NCBI RefSeq assembly: GCF_039536765.1
Contig: NZ_BAAAZF010000001.1
Span: 2,831,387 to 2,895,386 of the forward strand
Direction: 5' to 3'
Length of the DNA stretch: 64,000 bases
Source: Parerythrobacter jejuensis
Lineage (GTDB): Bacteria; Pseudomonadota; Alphaproteobacteria; Sphingomonadales; Sphingomonadaceae
Shown here one piece after another: positions 8,392 through 17,041 of the stretch. Position 1 is the first letter of the stretch. Each line of letters begins with the position of its first letter. The translations under genes and the position numbers were made by a program. Below the pieces are notes generated by a model that ran no database searches, was not told the origin of the DNA, and saw only the letters and a program-made list of their open reading frames with translations.

Positions 8392-9270
8392 TTAGTCGCT
8401 ACGCGTCAGCGGTTGCCCGGGGATCGGGATATATTCTTTGTCGTCGCCGGGCACGGTGGGGAAGCGTCCCTTGTTCCAGTCATCCTTGGCCTGCTCGATC
8501 CGGTCCTTGCTGGAACTGACGAAATTCCACCACACGTGCCGTTTGGTGGCAAAGGCTTCGCCGCCCAGCAACATGATCCGCCCGCCGCGATCTGATGACA
8601 GCATCATGGTGTGTCCCGGCTCCAGCACAGTGAGCGCGTATAGTTCGAGGGACTGCCCGTCGATGGAAGCCTCACCGCCCACCAGCATCACGGCGCGCTC
8701 ATCCGCGTCACAGTCGATCGGGAGGCTGCCGGTGGGGGCCAGGTTGATTTCGGCGTAGAGCGTGTCCGCATGGGTCGTCGTGGCAGCGCGCTTGCCCCAT
8801 AGCTCACCCATGATGACAGTCGCTTGCGCGCATTGATCCTCTACCACGGGAAGATCTTTTACGGCTTCGAATGCCGGATCGATCTCCTCGCAGCCATCGG
8901 GCAGGGCAAGCCAGGTCTGCATCCCGTAGAGTTTTGGCCCTGCATCACGCTCCGCCTGCGGGCTCCGCTCGGAATGAACGATGCCTTTGCCCGCGGTCAT
9001 CAGGTTCACCTGGCCCGGGCGAATGGTCGAAAAACTCCCGATACTGTCGCGGTGATCGATCGCACCTTCAAACAGCCAGGTCACAGTGGCGAGGTTGATA
9101 TGCGGGTGCGGGCGAACGTCCATGGCCGTGCCGATATCGAGTTGGGCCGGCCCGAACTGGTCCACAAAGATGAACGGCCCCACCATGGTGCGTCCCGGCG
9201 TCGGCAACGCTCGACGGACCTGGAACTGGCCCAGATTGTGGGTGGTGGGGGTTATCGTCTGGGCGATCAT
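8392..9270 (-). CDS. Pirin family protein
   Basis: A 292-residue bicupin. The N-terminal cupin holds the pirin metal-binding pattern DVRPHPHINLATVTW, then IDHRDSIG and GKGIVHSERSP, which supply His/His/His/Glu iron ligands. The C-terminal pirin domain includes LEPGHTMMLSSDRGGRIMLLGGEAF and VWWNFVSSSKDRI. Bacterial pirins act variously as quercetinases or redox-sensing regulators; which applies here cannot be told. ATG 9270 overlaps the nudix stop as ATGA, so translation is coupled. Confidence 0.92.
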   Translation of the reverse strand: MIAQTITPTTHNLGQFQVRRALPTPGRTMVGPFIFVDQFGPAQLDIGTAMDVRPHPHINLATVTWLFEGAIDHRDSIGSFSTIRPGQVNLMTAGKGIVHSERSPQAERDAGPKLYGMQTWLALPDGCEEIDPAFEAVKDLPVVEDQCAQATVIMGELWGKRAATTTHADTLYAEINLAPTGSLPIDCDADERAVMLVGGEASIDGQSLELYALTVLEPGHTMMLSSDRGGRIMLLGGEAFATKRHVWWNFVSSSKDRIEQAKDDWNKGRFPTVPGDDKEYIPIPGQPLTRSD

Positions 9271-9722
9271 GATCCGGCATCCTTATCGATCAATTCGGCG
9301 ACATTGCGAGGGAAGATATATTCGTGCCAATCGGTCAGCTCAGTGCGGGTGAACCAGCGATGTTCCTGCATGACGCGTTGTTCGAGCTGGGTATGCCCTG
9401 ACGTATCAATCCGGGCCTCCGAGACCCGGATTCTGAAATATCGCTCGTCAGCTCTTACAGGCTCGCCTTCGACCGTCACGAATTCGGGGCAAATCTGCTC
9501 GATCTGCGGGCCCGGATCGGCCTCGATACCTGTCTCTTCCAGCAATTCGCGCCTCGCGGCATCCTCGAAGCTCTCGCCAGGATCGCACTCGCCGCCCGCT
9601 GTCACCCAGAAAGGCGGCCTGCCATCAACCGTGAAGCGGAACATCAGCAAGCGTTCGGCTGGATCGAGGACAAGGATGCGCGCCGCCCGGCGCAATCGCT
9701 TTTCAGTCACAGACTCGGCCAT
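9267..9722 (-). CDS. NUDIX hydrolase
   Basis: A 151-residue NUDIX hydrolase with a complete box: GECDPGE, seven residues, then REL-L-EETGI (the GX5EX7REUXEEXGU pattern). This coordinates Mg2+ for cleavage of nucleoside-diphosphate-linked substrates. The segment before the box (FRFTVDGRPPFWVTAGG) and a late HRWFTRTEL are typical of the general MutT-like group. Substrate unknown. It begins 5 bp after the bolA stop and overlaps the pirin start. Confidence 0.92.
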   Translation of the reverse strand: MAESVTEKRLRRAARILVLDPAERLLMFRFTVDGRPPFWVTAGGECDPGESFEDAARRELLEETGIEADPGPQIEQICPEFVTVEGEPVRADERYFRIRVSEARIDTSGHTQLEQRVMQEHRWFTRTELTDWHEYIFPRNVAELIDKDAGS

Positions 9723-9727
9723 CCGCG

Positions 9728-10000
9728 TTACTTTCCTCCGGGAACGGAGGCCTTGATCGCCACCGCGTGGACACGCTCGCCCACGATATCGCCAAGTGCA
9801 GCGATCACTTGCCGCTGGCGTTGCAGGCGCGACACGCCCGCAAATGCGGGGCTTTCGATGACGACAGTAAAATGCGATTCGCCCGATCCATCATCACCCG
9901 CATGGCCAGCGTGCTGGCCGCTATCGTTGATCACTTCGAGCATGGTCGGAGCAAATGCCCGCTGCAATATTTCTTCAATTTCAGCCTGCATCGTGGCCAT
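9728..10000 (-). CDS. BolA family protein
   Basis: A 90-residue BolA-like protein with the KH-like fold pattern: IEEILQRAF, LEVINDSGQHAGH, ESHFTVVIESPAFAGVSRLQRQRQVIAALGD and a C-terminal VHAVAIKASVPG. BolA proteins pair with monothiol glutaredoxins in Fe-S cluster handling and can bind DNA. The conserved His after the SGQHAGH turn is present. ATG 10000 was chosen; a TTG at 10021 is a weaker start. It is divergent from the J-domain gene, a neighbour often seen in alphaproteobacteria, and heads a five-gene minus-strand run. Confidence 0.9.
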   Translation of the reverse strand: MATMQAEIEEILQRAFAPTMLEVINDSGQHAGHAGDDGSGESHFTVVIESPAFAGVSRLQRQRQVIAALGDIVGERVHAVAIKASVPGGK

Positions 10001-10052
10001 GGCCTTTGATACCCCTTTCAATCGCGTGCCGCATTACCCATCCTAAAGCGCT

Positions 10053-10646
10053 ATGCGTGGTGACCGGTTCCATGGACGATACGAAAGCTCAGGGCGAGTC
10101 TGCGAACACCCTTCCTGCCGCGAGCCGGGCGAATTCCGCGCGCCCGGAAGTTTTGGCAACAGTTTTGACGGTCCTGGCCAGTGGCGCTGGATGTGCCTTG
10201 AGCATGTGCGCGAATTCAATGCGGGGTATGACTGGTTCGAAGGGATGAATGCAGAGGAAATCCTTCGCGCCCAGTCCCCTGCCTCCGGATGGCAAACCGA
10301 AACCGCTGCTTTCCGCCCGACAGCCGGCGTGGACGGAATGCCGCGCTGGGCCGATTTCAACGATCCGCTTGACGCAATCGGTGCGCGTGTTGCCGGGATC
10401 AAAAGCCGCGCCCAGCGCGAAGCGGATATGGCGATGGATGGCAGGTTCAGCCGGGACGAGGCGCAGGCACTCGAAACGATGGGGCTGGGGCTGGAAACGG
10501 ACCGCAAGAAACTGCGCCGGCGCTATTCCGAGCTCGTGCGCCGTTATCACCCCGACCGCAATGGCGGGGATCGCAAATACGAAAAGCGCCTGAGCAGGGT
10601 GGTCGAGGCCTATCAGCTGCTCAGGAAGAGCGCGGCCATCGCCTAG
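10053..10646 (+). CDS. Protein with a zinc-ribbon-like N-terminus and C-terminal J domain
   Basis: A 197-residue protein. The N-terminal part has CEHPSCRE and WMCLEH, likely zinc ligands. The C-terminal 65 residues form a J domain with the diagnostic HPD in RRYHPDRNGGD, so it probably stimulates the ATPase of an Hsp70 (DnaK). It lacks the Gly/Phe region and CXXCXGXG repeats of DnaJ, so it is a specialised co-chaperone. In many alphaproteobacteria this gene lies between bolA and cobS; here cobS is about 2.7 kb downstream. Its stop overlaps that of the convergent glutathione-transferase gene. Confidence 0.9.
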   Translation: MRGDRFHGRYESSGRVCEHPSCREPGEFRAPGSFGNSFDGPGQWRWMCLEHVREFNAGYDWFEGMNAEEILRAQSPASGWQTETAAFRPTAGVDGMPRWADFNDPLDAIGARVAGIKSRAQREADMAMDGRFSRDEAQALETMGLGLETDRKKLRRRYSELVRRYHPDRNGGDRKYEKRLSRVVEAYQLLRKSAAIA

Positions 10647-11275
10647 CTTTCAGTCTGCGCCTGTTCGATCAGTTTCTGGTCAATGGCGACAGCTTCCACA
10701 CATTTCGGACGCGTGGTGCACCGCTCTACATACGCCTTGAAGCTGGGGCGTTCCGCTACAGTGCCGAAGCGCAAGCCCCAGATAAACTGGCTGCCGACAT
10801 AGCAGTCGGCCATGGTGAACCTGTCACCGCAGACAAAATCGTTCGTGTTCAACCAGCTATCGATCGCATCGAGTGCAAGTTCGAGGGATCCGAATCCGGC
10901 CATCCCGGCCCGTTCGGGCGGGACTTCCCAGCCCATGGCAGCGCCGATAATAGCCTGCTCGAGCGGTCCGGCAGCAAAGAACAGCCAACGGAAATAGCTC
11001 GCCTTCTCATGCGCATCGGGCAGCAGGCCCGTCCCAGGGTGTGTCTCTGCCAGATAGTGACAAATGGCGGCAGCTTCTGTCACCACATGGTCGTGGCCAC
11101 CATGATGATGCACCAGCGTGGGGACCTTGTTCATGGGATTGATATCGACAAAGTTGTCAGGCCTTGTGGCCCAGTCGAACACGACCTGGTCGTAATTAGC
11201 GCCAGCTTCGTGGAGCGCCCATCGCGCAATCTGCCCGCGGCTCATCGCGACGGTGTAGAATGTGAAATCTGCCAT
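10643..11275 (-). CDS. Glutathione S-transferase family protein
   Basis: A 210-residue GST. The N-terminal thioredoxin-fold half contains FTFYTVAMSRGQIARWALHEAG, the cis-Pro motif NKVPTLV and the glutathione gamma-Glu motif VTEAAAICHYLAE. The C-terminal helical half carries the N-capping box FTMADCYVGSQF. A Ser or Tyr near residues 7-12 would be the catalytic residue. The role, in detoxification or stress, is not specific. The start is 2 bp downstream of the DUF1428 stop on the same strand, so they form a pair. Confidence 0.92.
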   Translation of the reverse strand: MADFTFYTVAMSRGQIARWALHEAGANYDQVVFDWATRPDNFVDINPMNKVPTLVHHHGGHDHVVTEAAAICHYLAETHPGTGLLPDAHEKASYFRWLFFAAGPLEQAIIGAAMGWEVPPERAGMAGFGSLELALDAIDSWLNTNDFVCGDRFTMADCYVGSQFIWGLRFGTVAERPSFKAYVERCTTRPKCVEAVAIDQKLIEQAQTES

Positions 11276-11277
11276 GC

Positions 11278-11643
11278 TTAAGCCTTCTCTTTGCTGGCCG
11301 AATAGATCGTCCGGAAACCGCCGAAGATCATGCGTTTGCCATCAAAGGGCATGTCTGCAGGCGGATTTTTCATCCGTTCGTCCTGCATCATGTCCTCGTG
11401 CGCCTTGTCGGAGGCTTCCTTGCTTTCGAAGGTCACCCACGAGAAGACAATCTTCTCGCCCGTCTCCGCGTTCACGGCCTTGCGAAAATCGGTCACCTCG
11501 CCCTCGGGGACGTCGACTTCCCAATTCTCGATCACTTCTAGTGCGCCATAGTCGAGAAATATCTGACCCATATCCTCGGCCATCTTGCGGTAGGCGGCTT
11601 CATTTCCTGCGGGAACCGCCAGCACCACACCCATCACATACAT
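11278..11643 (-). CDS. DUF1428 (YbaA-like) protein
   Basis: A 121-residue alpha/beta protein of the DUF1428 family, a dimeric ferredoxin-like fold with no established activity. Characteristic stretches are MYVMGVVLAVPAGNEAAYR, NWEVDVPEGEVTDFRKAV, IVFSWVTFESKEASDKAHE and MPFDGKRMIFGGF. ATG 11643 is decided by a near-perfect ribosome-binding site, GGAGGAG, 7 bp upstream. It is followed at once by the GST gene. Confidence 0.9.
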   Translation of the reverse strand: MYVMGVVLAVPAGNEAAYRKMAEDMGQIFLDYGALEVIENWEVDVPEGEVTDFRKAVNAETGEKIVFSWVTFESKEASDKAHEDMMQDERMKNPPADMPFDGKRMIFGGFRTIYSASKEKA

Positions 11644-11702
11644 CGCGTCTCTCCTCCTGATCGCCAGCATTCATGGACCCGGATTGTGACCAGACAATGG
11701 TG

Positions 11703-12551
11703 CTACTGGCGGAATGCCCAGCGCAAGGTCTTGCCCATACCCCACGTGGCGGCACGCGCGGGCAGGGCAGCAAGACCGGGGCGTTCCAGACCCAGCATGG
11801 ACCGGGCAAAAGCGGGGAGCAACGCCACCGCCTCACCCCCTAGCATCGCTTGGACGGCAGGCGGGGATCCCGGCGGGCGCTGGGTCAGCACGAGGTCGGC
11901 AACCTCGCGCGCTTGCGGGCTGGCACGCAAATCTCCGCGCATTTCCCGGAACAGCATTTCTGCCTCGTTGCGGTTTATCGGGACGGGATCGGCGCCCAGA
12001 CCGCGGGCAATGACGGCAAACTGGCGGTAGTATTCGTCCTGCTCGCTGCCGGGCATATCAGGACGGACATGGCGCAAATATGCGGCGAGGAAACTGGTGG
12101 ATTCGGCCACATGAACCCAAGCCAGAGTGCGCGGATCGGTAGCGGTATAGGGTGATCCATCGAGCAGGGTACCTTGTACCCGCAGATGAATCCGATTGAC
12201 CCGCTCGATGGCCTCTTTCGCATCGTCTCGATGCCCGAATGTGGTCAGCGCAATAAAGCGGGCAGTGCGACGCAACCGCCCGTGCATGTCCTCGCGAAAA
12301 TTGGAATGGTCGAGAACACCTTGCAGGGCGTGCGGGTGGAGCATTTGCAGCAACAGGCCGCGAACCCCGCCCACCATCATGCCGACCAGATCCGCATGCA
12401 CCATCCGGATCGGGGTATTCTTCTCGAACAGCGCATCATCACTGGGCGGGACGGGCTCCTGCCCGTTCTCGACATCATTGAACACGGCACGCACGCGGCC
12501 AACCAGCTGCTGTCTGAGAAATTCCGTGGGTGAAGGCGGCGGCATCGCCAT
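11703..12551 (-). CDS. MpaB-like oxygenase (DUF2236)
   Basis: A 282-residue protein of the DUF2236/MpaB family, which contains latex-clearing-protein-like b-type heme oxygenases. Family features: MVHADLVGMMVGGVRGLLLQMLHPHALQGVLDHS in the first third, RTARFIALTTFG, and TLAWVHVAESTSFLAAYLR. The conserved His residues in MLHPHA and WVHVAE are candidate heme ligands by analogy. ATG 12551 was chosen (ATG 12545 also possible); neither has a strong ribosome-binding site. It is divergent from the cupin gene by 88 bp. Substrate unknown. Confidence 0.85.
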   Translation of the reverse strand: MAMPPPSPTEFLRQQLVGRVRAVFNDVENGQEPVPPSDDALFEKNTPIRMVHADLVGMMVGGVRGLLLQMLHPHALQGVLDHSNFREDMHGRLRRTARFIALTTFGHRDDAKEAIERVNRIHLRVQGTLLDGSPYTATDPRTLAWVHVAESTSFLAAYLRHVRPDMPGSEQDEYYRQFAVIARGLGADPVPINRNEAEMLFREMRGDLRASPQAREVADLVLTQRPPGSPPAVQAMLGGEAVALLPAFARSMLGLERPGLAALPARAATWGMGKTLRWAFRQ

Positions 12552-12639
12552 AAGCGTAGTGCAGCAAGGGTCCCTTGGCGAGTGAGAAGTCGCTCCCCAT
12601 CTTGGCAGCACGCCGTCAGTTTGAGAGTGGAGCCATTGC

Positions 12640-13314
12640 ATGGACGTCAATGCCGATTTTGACCACCGTGTCCACGTCCATTCGGGCCGGATTGACTGGG
12701 TGCCGTCGCCCATGCCCGGCGTGGACCGCCGCATGCTGGACCGCGTCGGAGACGAGGTCGCAAGGGCGACGTCGATTGTTCGATATGCCGAAGGAAGCGC
12801 TTTCCCCGAACACACGCATGGCGGCGGGGAAGAATTCATCGTCCTGGAAGGCACGTTCCAGGATGAACAAGGCGATTATCCGGCCGGGACCTACGTCCGC
12901 AATCCCCCGACAACCCATCACATTCCGCGCTCCGATGATGGTTGCACCATCTTCGTCAAACTGTGGCAATTCGATGCGGCGGACCGGAACCAGTTCAGTC
13001 TCGATCTCAACACTGTCCCTTTGGTGGATCTGGAGCATGGGCGCGCCCGGGCGGAGCTCCATCGCGATGCCCACGAAACAGTGGCGATCGAGCAGTGGCA
13101 ACCGCACGGAACCTATGATGTGGGCGATGCCGGGGGTGCCGAAATCCTCGTCCTCGACGGGCTGCTGCAAATGGATGCCACGCGATTGGCGCGGCACGAC
13201 TGGTTGCGCCTGCCCAAAGGCGATTTGATCAGTCTGAAAGCGGGGCCGGAAGGTGCCAGATTCTGGATCAAGACCGGGCATCTCGACCATCTACGGGTCC
13301 CGGAAAGCAACTGA
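12640..13314 (+). CDS. Bicupin protein, ChrR-like
   Basis: A 224-residue protein with two cupin units. The first has a full metal motif, [15 protein letters not shown] followed by [14 protein letters not shown] (His/His/Glu/His). The second (about 125-215) has [11 protein letters not shown] and EILVLDGLL with fewer ligands and is probably structural. The first cupin resembles the ChrR anti-sigma C-terminal cupin, but the zinc anti-sigma domain is absent and no sigma factor gene is adjacent. A regulatory role is therefore unlikely; a small-molecule binding or dioxygenase role is possible. Confidence 0.82.
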   Translation: MDVNADFDHRVHVHSGRIDWVPSPMPGVDRRMLDRVGDEVARATSIVRYAEGSAFPEHTHGGGEEFIVLEGTFQDEQGDYPAGTYVRNPPTTHHIPRSDDGCTIFVKLWQFDAADRNQFSLDLNTVPLVDLEHGRARAELHRDAHETVAIEQWQPHGTYDVGDAGGAEILVLDGLLQMDATRLARHDWLRLPKGDLISLKAGPEGARFWIKTGHLDHLRVPESN

Positions 13315-13379
13315 ATCGGTGCTACAGTCATAATGGGGCATTGCGAGGCGGCCCGGGCTTGTCTAGGTCCGCCAGCGCA

Positions 13380-14366
13380 ATGAACGAGATCACCGACAAG
13401 AGCTTCGAGCCCAACGCCAAGACGACCCTTTCCGCGCCGGACACCACGGTGGATGTGCGCGAGACCTTCGGGATCGATATCGACTGGCAAGTCCCCGCCT
13501 TTTCCGAGGCGGACGAGCGCGTGCCCGATTTCGACGAAAGCTATGTGTTCGATCCGGACACGACGCTCGCGATTCTGGCCGGTTTTGCCCACAATCGGCG
13601 GGTAATGGTCCAGGGCTATCACGGTACGGGTAAGTCGACCCACATCGAGCAGGTAGCCGCGCGCCTCAATTGGCCGTGTATCCGGATCAACCTCGATGCC
13701 CATATCAGCCGGATCGACCTAGTCGGGCGCGATGCCATCGTGCTGCGCGACGGCTTACAGGTGACCGAATTCCGCGAGGGCCTGTTGCCGTGGGCCTTAC
13801 AGCACCCGGTTGCGCTGGTGTTCGACGAATATGACGCAGGGCGCCCAGACGTGATGTTCGTCATCCAGCGCGTGCTCGAGCAGCAAGGCAAGTTGACCCT
13901 GCTGGACCAGAACCGCGTGATCCGCCCGGACCCCAATTTCCGCCTGTTTGCGACTGCCAACACGGTCGGCCTGGGTGACACGAGCGGATTGTATCACGGC
14001 ACCCAGCAGATCAACCAGGGCCAGATGGACCGCTGGAATATCGTGGTCGGCCTCAACTACCTGCCGGCTGAAACCGAGCAGAACATCGTTGCCGCCAAGA
14101 ACCCGGATGCGGATCCCAAAATGATTGCGGACATGATCAAGGTTGCCGACCTGACCCGCCAGGGCTTCATCAACGGCGATATCTCGACCGTTATGAGCCC
14201 GCGCACTGTCATCACCTGGGCCGAAAACACCGCAATTTTCAATAATGCCGGTCTCGCCTTCCGCCTCAGCTTCCTCAACAAATGCGACGAAGCCGAGCGG
14301 ATGCTGGTGGCCGAGTATTACCAGCGCGTGTTCGGCGAAGACCTGCCAGAAAGTGTCGTCGGCTGA
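13380..14366 (+). CDS. cobS: Cobaltochelatase subunit CobS
   Basis: CobS is the AAA+ ATPase subunit of aerobic cobaltochelatase (CobNST), which inserts cobalt into hydrogenobyrinic acid a,c-diamide. The 328-residue protein has Walker A GYHGTGKS (79-86), Walker B ALVFDEYD (145-152), an N-terminal region ending [12 protein letters not shown], and sensor-like segment [15 protein letters not shown]. It matches CobS over full length. The usual partner cobT does not follow; a penicillin-binding protein gene does. ATG 13380 was chosen because the conserved domain begins there; a TTG at 13341 is weaker. Confidence 0.93.
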   Translation: MNEITDKSFEPNAKTTLSAPDTTVDVRETFGIDIDWQVPAFSEADERVPDFDESYVFDPDTTLAILAGFAHNRRVMVQGYHGTGKSTHIEQVAARLNWPCIRINLDAHISRIDLVGRDAIVLRDGLQVTEFREGLLPWALQHPVALVFDEYDAGRPDVMFVIQRVLEQQGKLTLLDQNRVIRPDPNFRLFATANTVGLGDTSGLYHGTQQINQGQMDRWNIVVGLNYLPAETEQNIVAAKNPDADPKMIADMIKVADLTRQGFINGDISTVMSPRTVITWAENTAIFNNAGLAFRLSFLNKCDEAERMLVAEYYQRVFGEDLPESVVG

Positions 14367-14383
14367 GGTTATTTTGCCCTCGA

Positions 14384-14415
14384 TTTTACTGTGTTGTCTT
14401 GCTAATACAGTAAAA
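14384..14415. promoter_or_regulatory. 13-bp dyad touching the start codon of the penicillin-binding protein gene
   Basis: TTTTACTGTGTTG (14384-14396) faces TAATACAGTAAAA (14403-14415) across a 6-nt loop, TCTTGC. Nine outer pairs are perfect Watson-Crick and the only two deviations would be G-U in RNA. The last base of the dyad is the A of ATG 14415. No ribosome-binding site precedes that ATG. It may be a repressor/activator operator or an RNA hairpin controlling initiation. It lacks a T tract, so it is not an intrinsic terminator for cobS. Confidence 0.6.
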
Positions 14416-16631
14416 TGAATTCCCCGTGGTTCCGTAAACTGACGCCGTGGCGGCGCGATTCCGGTAAGCCGGAAGGCGCCTATGCTGGCTATTTTGCGGA
14501 ACGTGGTGGGGGCACGGAGGAACCGCTCTATCGCTCTGGTTCGCCGCAGACGGACTACGACCAATGGGATCAACGGCTTGACCAGGTTGATCGTCATGTC
14601 GACTTGCATGAGCGCAAGAAGCAGCGCTGGTGGCAGCCCTCTTTCTGGCGCGAGCGTCGCAAGCGGTGGTGGATCGCCCGGATTCTTGCGGCGGGCTTGC
14701 TGGCCTTCATCGCTCTGGTCGCATTTCTAGCGCTGACGACGCCGCTGGACAAATCGCTGGAGCCGGTGGTTCCGCCCCAGATCACGCTGCTTGCCTCCGA
14801 TGGTACGCCGATTGCCCGCAATGGCGCGATTGTTGATGATCCGATCGCAGTAGAGGATTTGCCCCCGCATGTGGTGCAGGCCTTTCTCGCGATCGAAGAC
14901 CGGCGTTTTTATTCGCATTGGGGCGTCGATCCGCGCGGGCTGGCACGGGCGGTTTGGGCCAATGCGACCGGTGGACGGGTGCAAGGCGGCAGCACGATTA
15001 CGCAGCAGCTAGCGAAATTCACGTTCTTGAGCCCGGAACGCAGCCTGACCCGCAAGGGCCGCGAAATGCTGATTGCGTTTTGGCTGGAGACCTGGCTGAC
15101 CAAGGATGAAATCCTCGAGCGGTATCTCTCCAATACCTATTTCGGCGACAATACCTACGGGCTGCGGGCCGCGAGCCTGCACTATTTCTACCGCCAGCCG
15201 GAAAACCTGACAGTGGAGCAGGCGGCGATGCTGGCGGGGCTGGTGCAGGCACCGTCTGCCCTGCGCCCGACCAAGCATTATGAGCGAGCCGAGACGCGGA
15301 TGCGGCTGGTCGTCGGGGCGATGGTGGCAACAGGGTATCTGACCGAACAGGAAGCGGCAGGGATTTCTGCGCCTAAGCTGGATGTACGGACCACCTATGA
15401 TGTGCCGACAGGAACCTATTTCGCCGATTGGGCCCTGCCGGTCCTGCGCAGGCAATCCGAAGCCGGATACGAGCGTCAGGCAATCACGACCACTCTCGAT
15501 TCACGGTTGCAGGGCATTGCCCGGCGCGTGGTAGCCAATGCCAATCTGGGCGGGGCGCAAGCGGCCATCGTGGCGATGCGGCCCAATGGAGAAGTGGTCG
15601 CTATGGTGGGCGGCCGGGATTATCGCGAGAGCCCCTTCAACCGTGTTTCCCAAGCGAAACGGCAACCCGGCTCCACGTTCAAGACCTTCGTCTGGCTCGC
15701 CGCGTTGGAAGCTGGCGCCACGCCTGACGACCCTGTTGCCAATACCGAAATCACCACTGGCGGTTATCGTCCCCGCAACAGTGGTGGCAAATATTCTGAC
15801 AGCCTGACGCTGGAAGACGCCTTTGCCCGATCGAGCAATGTTGCCGCCGTGCGCCTGTTCAACTCGGTCGGCGACGAAGCCGTGATCAAGATGGCGCGCG
15901 ATCTGGGCATCACATCGCCATTGCCGGCGGGCGATCCCAGCATGGCGTTGGGCACATCGACCATGTCGCTGCTTGAACTGACCTCGGCCTATGCTGGCAT
16001 TGCCGGCAATGCGTTCCCCGTAACGGCGTCGCCACTGCCACACGAAGAATTAAGCTGGTGGGACTGGTTGTGGGACGGCCCCTCCAGTCTTTCGGGCGGA
16101 GTGCATGAGGATATCGAGCGGATGCTGCGCCGCGCGGTCAATGCCGGAACGGGGCGGGCCGCCATGTTGTCTGGCCCCAATTACGGCAAGACGGGGACGA
16201 GCCAGGGCAATCGGGATGCGCTGTTTGTGGGCTATGCCGGGGACTTGGTGGTTGGGGTCTGGATCGGCAATGACGATAACAGCCCGCTCAACGGGATCAG
16301 CGGCGGCGGCTTGCCTGCCCGGATGTGGCGCGATTTCATGCGCCAGAGTCTGGGGGCGCAACCGGCACCTGAAGCACCGCGGGCTAATCCTTCAGGTCCG
16401 GTCCAGCCCATGGATGTGCCCGAACTTGACGATATCCCGCTGGGTGAGGGCGTCCGGATCGAGGATGGCGGGTTGACCATCGAAACCGACCTAGAAGGCG
16501 TCCCGCTCGATATCCGCATCGGCCCCGATGGCGTGCGCGTGGATGGCGACGCAATAGAGGAGGCGCAGCGGGAAGCGGAACGGGCGATCGAGCAGGCCCA
16601 ACGCGACGCACAACGCCAAACGGGGCGATAA
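14415..16631 (+). CDS. Class A penicillin-binding protein (bifunctional peptidoglycan synthase)
   Basis: A 738-residue bitopic inner-membrane enzyme that polymerises and cross-links peptidoglycan. A basic cytoplasmic tail of about 85 residues precedes one transmembrane helix (about 87-107). The GT51 glycosyltransferase domain has catalytic Glu161 in AIEDRRFYSHWG and the GGSTITQQLAKF motif. The transpeptidase domain has SxxK (Ser420-Lys423, STFK), SxN (Ser473-Asn475) and KTG (592-594). The last 90 residues are Pro/acidic, then Arg/Gln-rich. It follows cobS; control may involve the dyad at 14384-14415. Confidence 0.93.
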   Translation: MNSPWFRKLTPWRRDSGKPEGAYAGYFAERGGGTEEPLYRSGSPQTDYDQWDQRLDQVDRHVDLHERKKQRWWQPSFWRERRKRWWIARILAAGLLAFIALVAFLALTTPLDKSLEPVVPPQITLLASDGTPIARNGAIVDDPIAVEDLPPHVVQAFLAIEDRRFYSHWGVDPRGLARAVWANATGGRVQGGSTITQQLAKFTFLSPERSLTRKGREMLIAFWLETWLTKDEILERYLSNTYFGDNTYGLRAASLHYFYRQPENLTVEQAAMLAGLVQAPSALRPTKHYERAETRMRLVVGAMVATGYLTEQEAAGISAPKLDVRTTYDVPTGTYFADWALPVLRRQSEAGYERQAITTTLDSRLQGIARRVVANANLGGAQAAIVAMRPNGEVVAMVGGRDYRESPFNRVSQAKRQPGSTFKTFVWLAALEAGATPDDPVANTEITTGGYRPRNSGGKYSDSLTLEDAFARSSNVAAVRLFNSVGDEAVIKMARDLGITSPLPAGDPSMALGTSTMSLLELTSAYAGIAGNAFPVTASPLPHEELSWWDWLWDGPSSLSGGVHEDIERMLRRAVNAGTGRAAMLSGPNYGKTGTSQGNRDALFVGYAGDLVVGVWIGNDDNSPLNGISGGGLPARMWRDFMRQSLGAQPAPEAPRANPSGPVQPMDVPELDDIPLGEGVRIEDGGLTIETDLEGVPLDIRIGPDGVRVDGDAIEEAQREAERAIEQAQRDAQRQTGR

Positions 16632-16633
16632 AT

Positions 16634-17041
16634 CTAGACTTCGGGTTCCGCCAGCAACACGTTCATGATCGCCGTTGCCCTTGGGCGCTCGCGCTGGTCC
16701 TGCCAGCATTCGACCGCAATATTCGCGTTGCGCCGTCCCAGCTTAGTAATGCGTGCCTTGGCGAACAGAGGTGCGGCCTTGGCCGGGGCGAGGAATTGCA
16801 CTGTGATATTGATGGGTTTCAGCTGGACCTCGCGCTCTTCAGCCTTGAGCGCGAGGCGCAAAGCGGCGTAGCCAGCCGTTTCGAGCAGTCCACTGATCGC
16901 GCCGCCATGGTAGAATCCCGGCCGCCCTTCCACTATGTTCTCCCCGCCCAGGATAAGAATGGGCACGCCGTCTTCCCACTCGTTGAATGCAATGCCAAGC
17001 GAGGCGGCATAAGGCGTGATCGCGGACAGTTCATTTGCCAT
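16634..17041 (-). CDS. PaaI-type hotdog thioesterase (second of two)
   Basis: A 135-residue hotdog-fold protein. The catalytic-region pattern PGFYHGGAISGLLETAGYAAL resembles the HGG..(D/E) signature of PaaI/YdiI acyl-CoA thioesterases. ITVQFLAPAKAAPLFAKARI forms the central sheet. Its start (ATG 17041) lies 11 bp inside the end of the preceding thioesterase gene, so the two are coupled and may form a heteromer or act sequentially. Acyl-CoA substrate unknown. Confidence 0.85.
   Translation of the reverse strand: MANELSAITPYAASLGIAFNEWEDGVPILILGGENIVEGRPGFYHGGAISGLLETAGYAALRLALKAEEREVQLKPINITVQFLAPAKAAPLFAKARITKLGRRNANIAVECWQDQRERPRATAIMNVLLAEPEV

Noticed and set aside
12552..12600. Alternative frame upstream of the MpaB-like gene reading MGSDFSLAKGPLLHYAYG
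   Set aside because: It looked protein-like, raising a frameshift question, but it stops within about 40 codons and the called frame already starts at the family's usual N-terminus.
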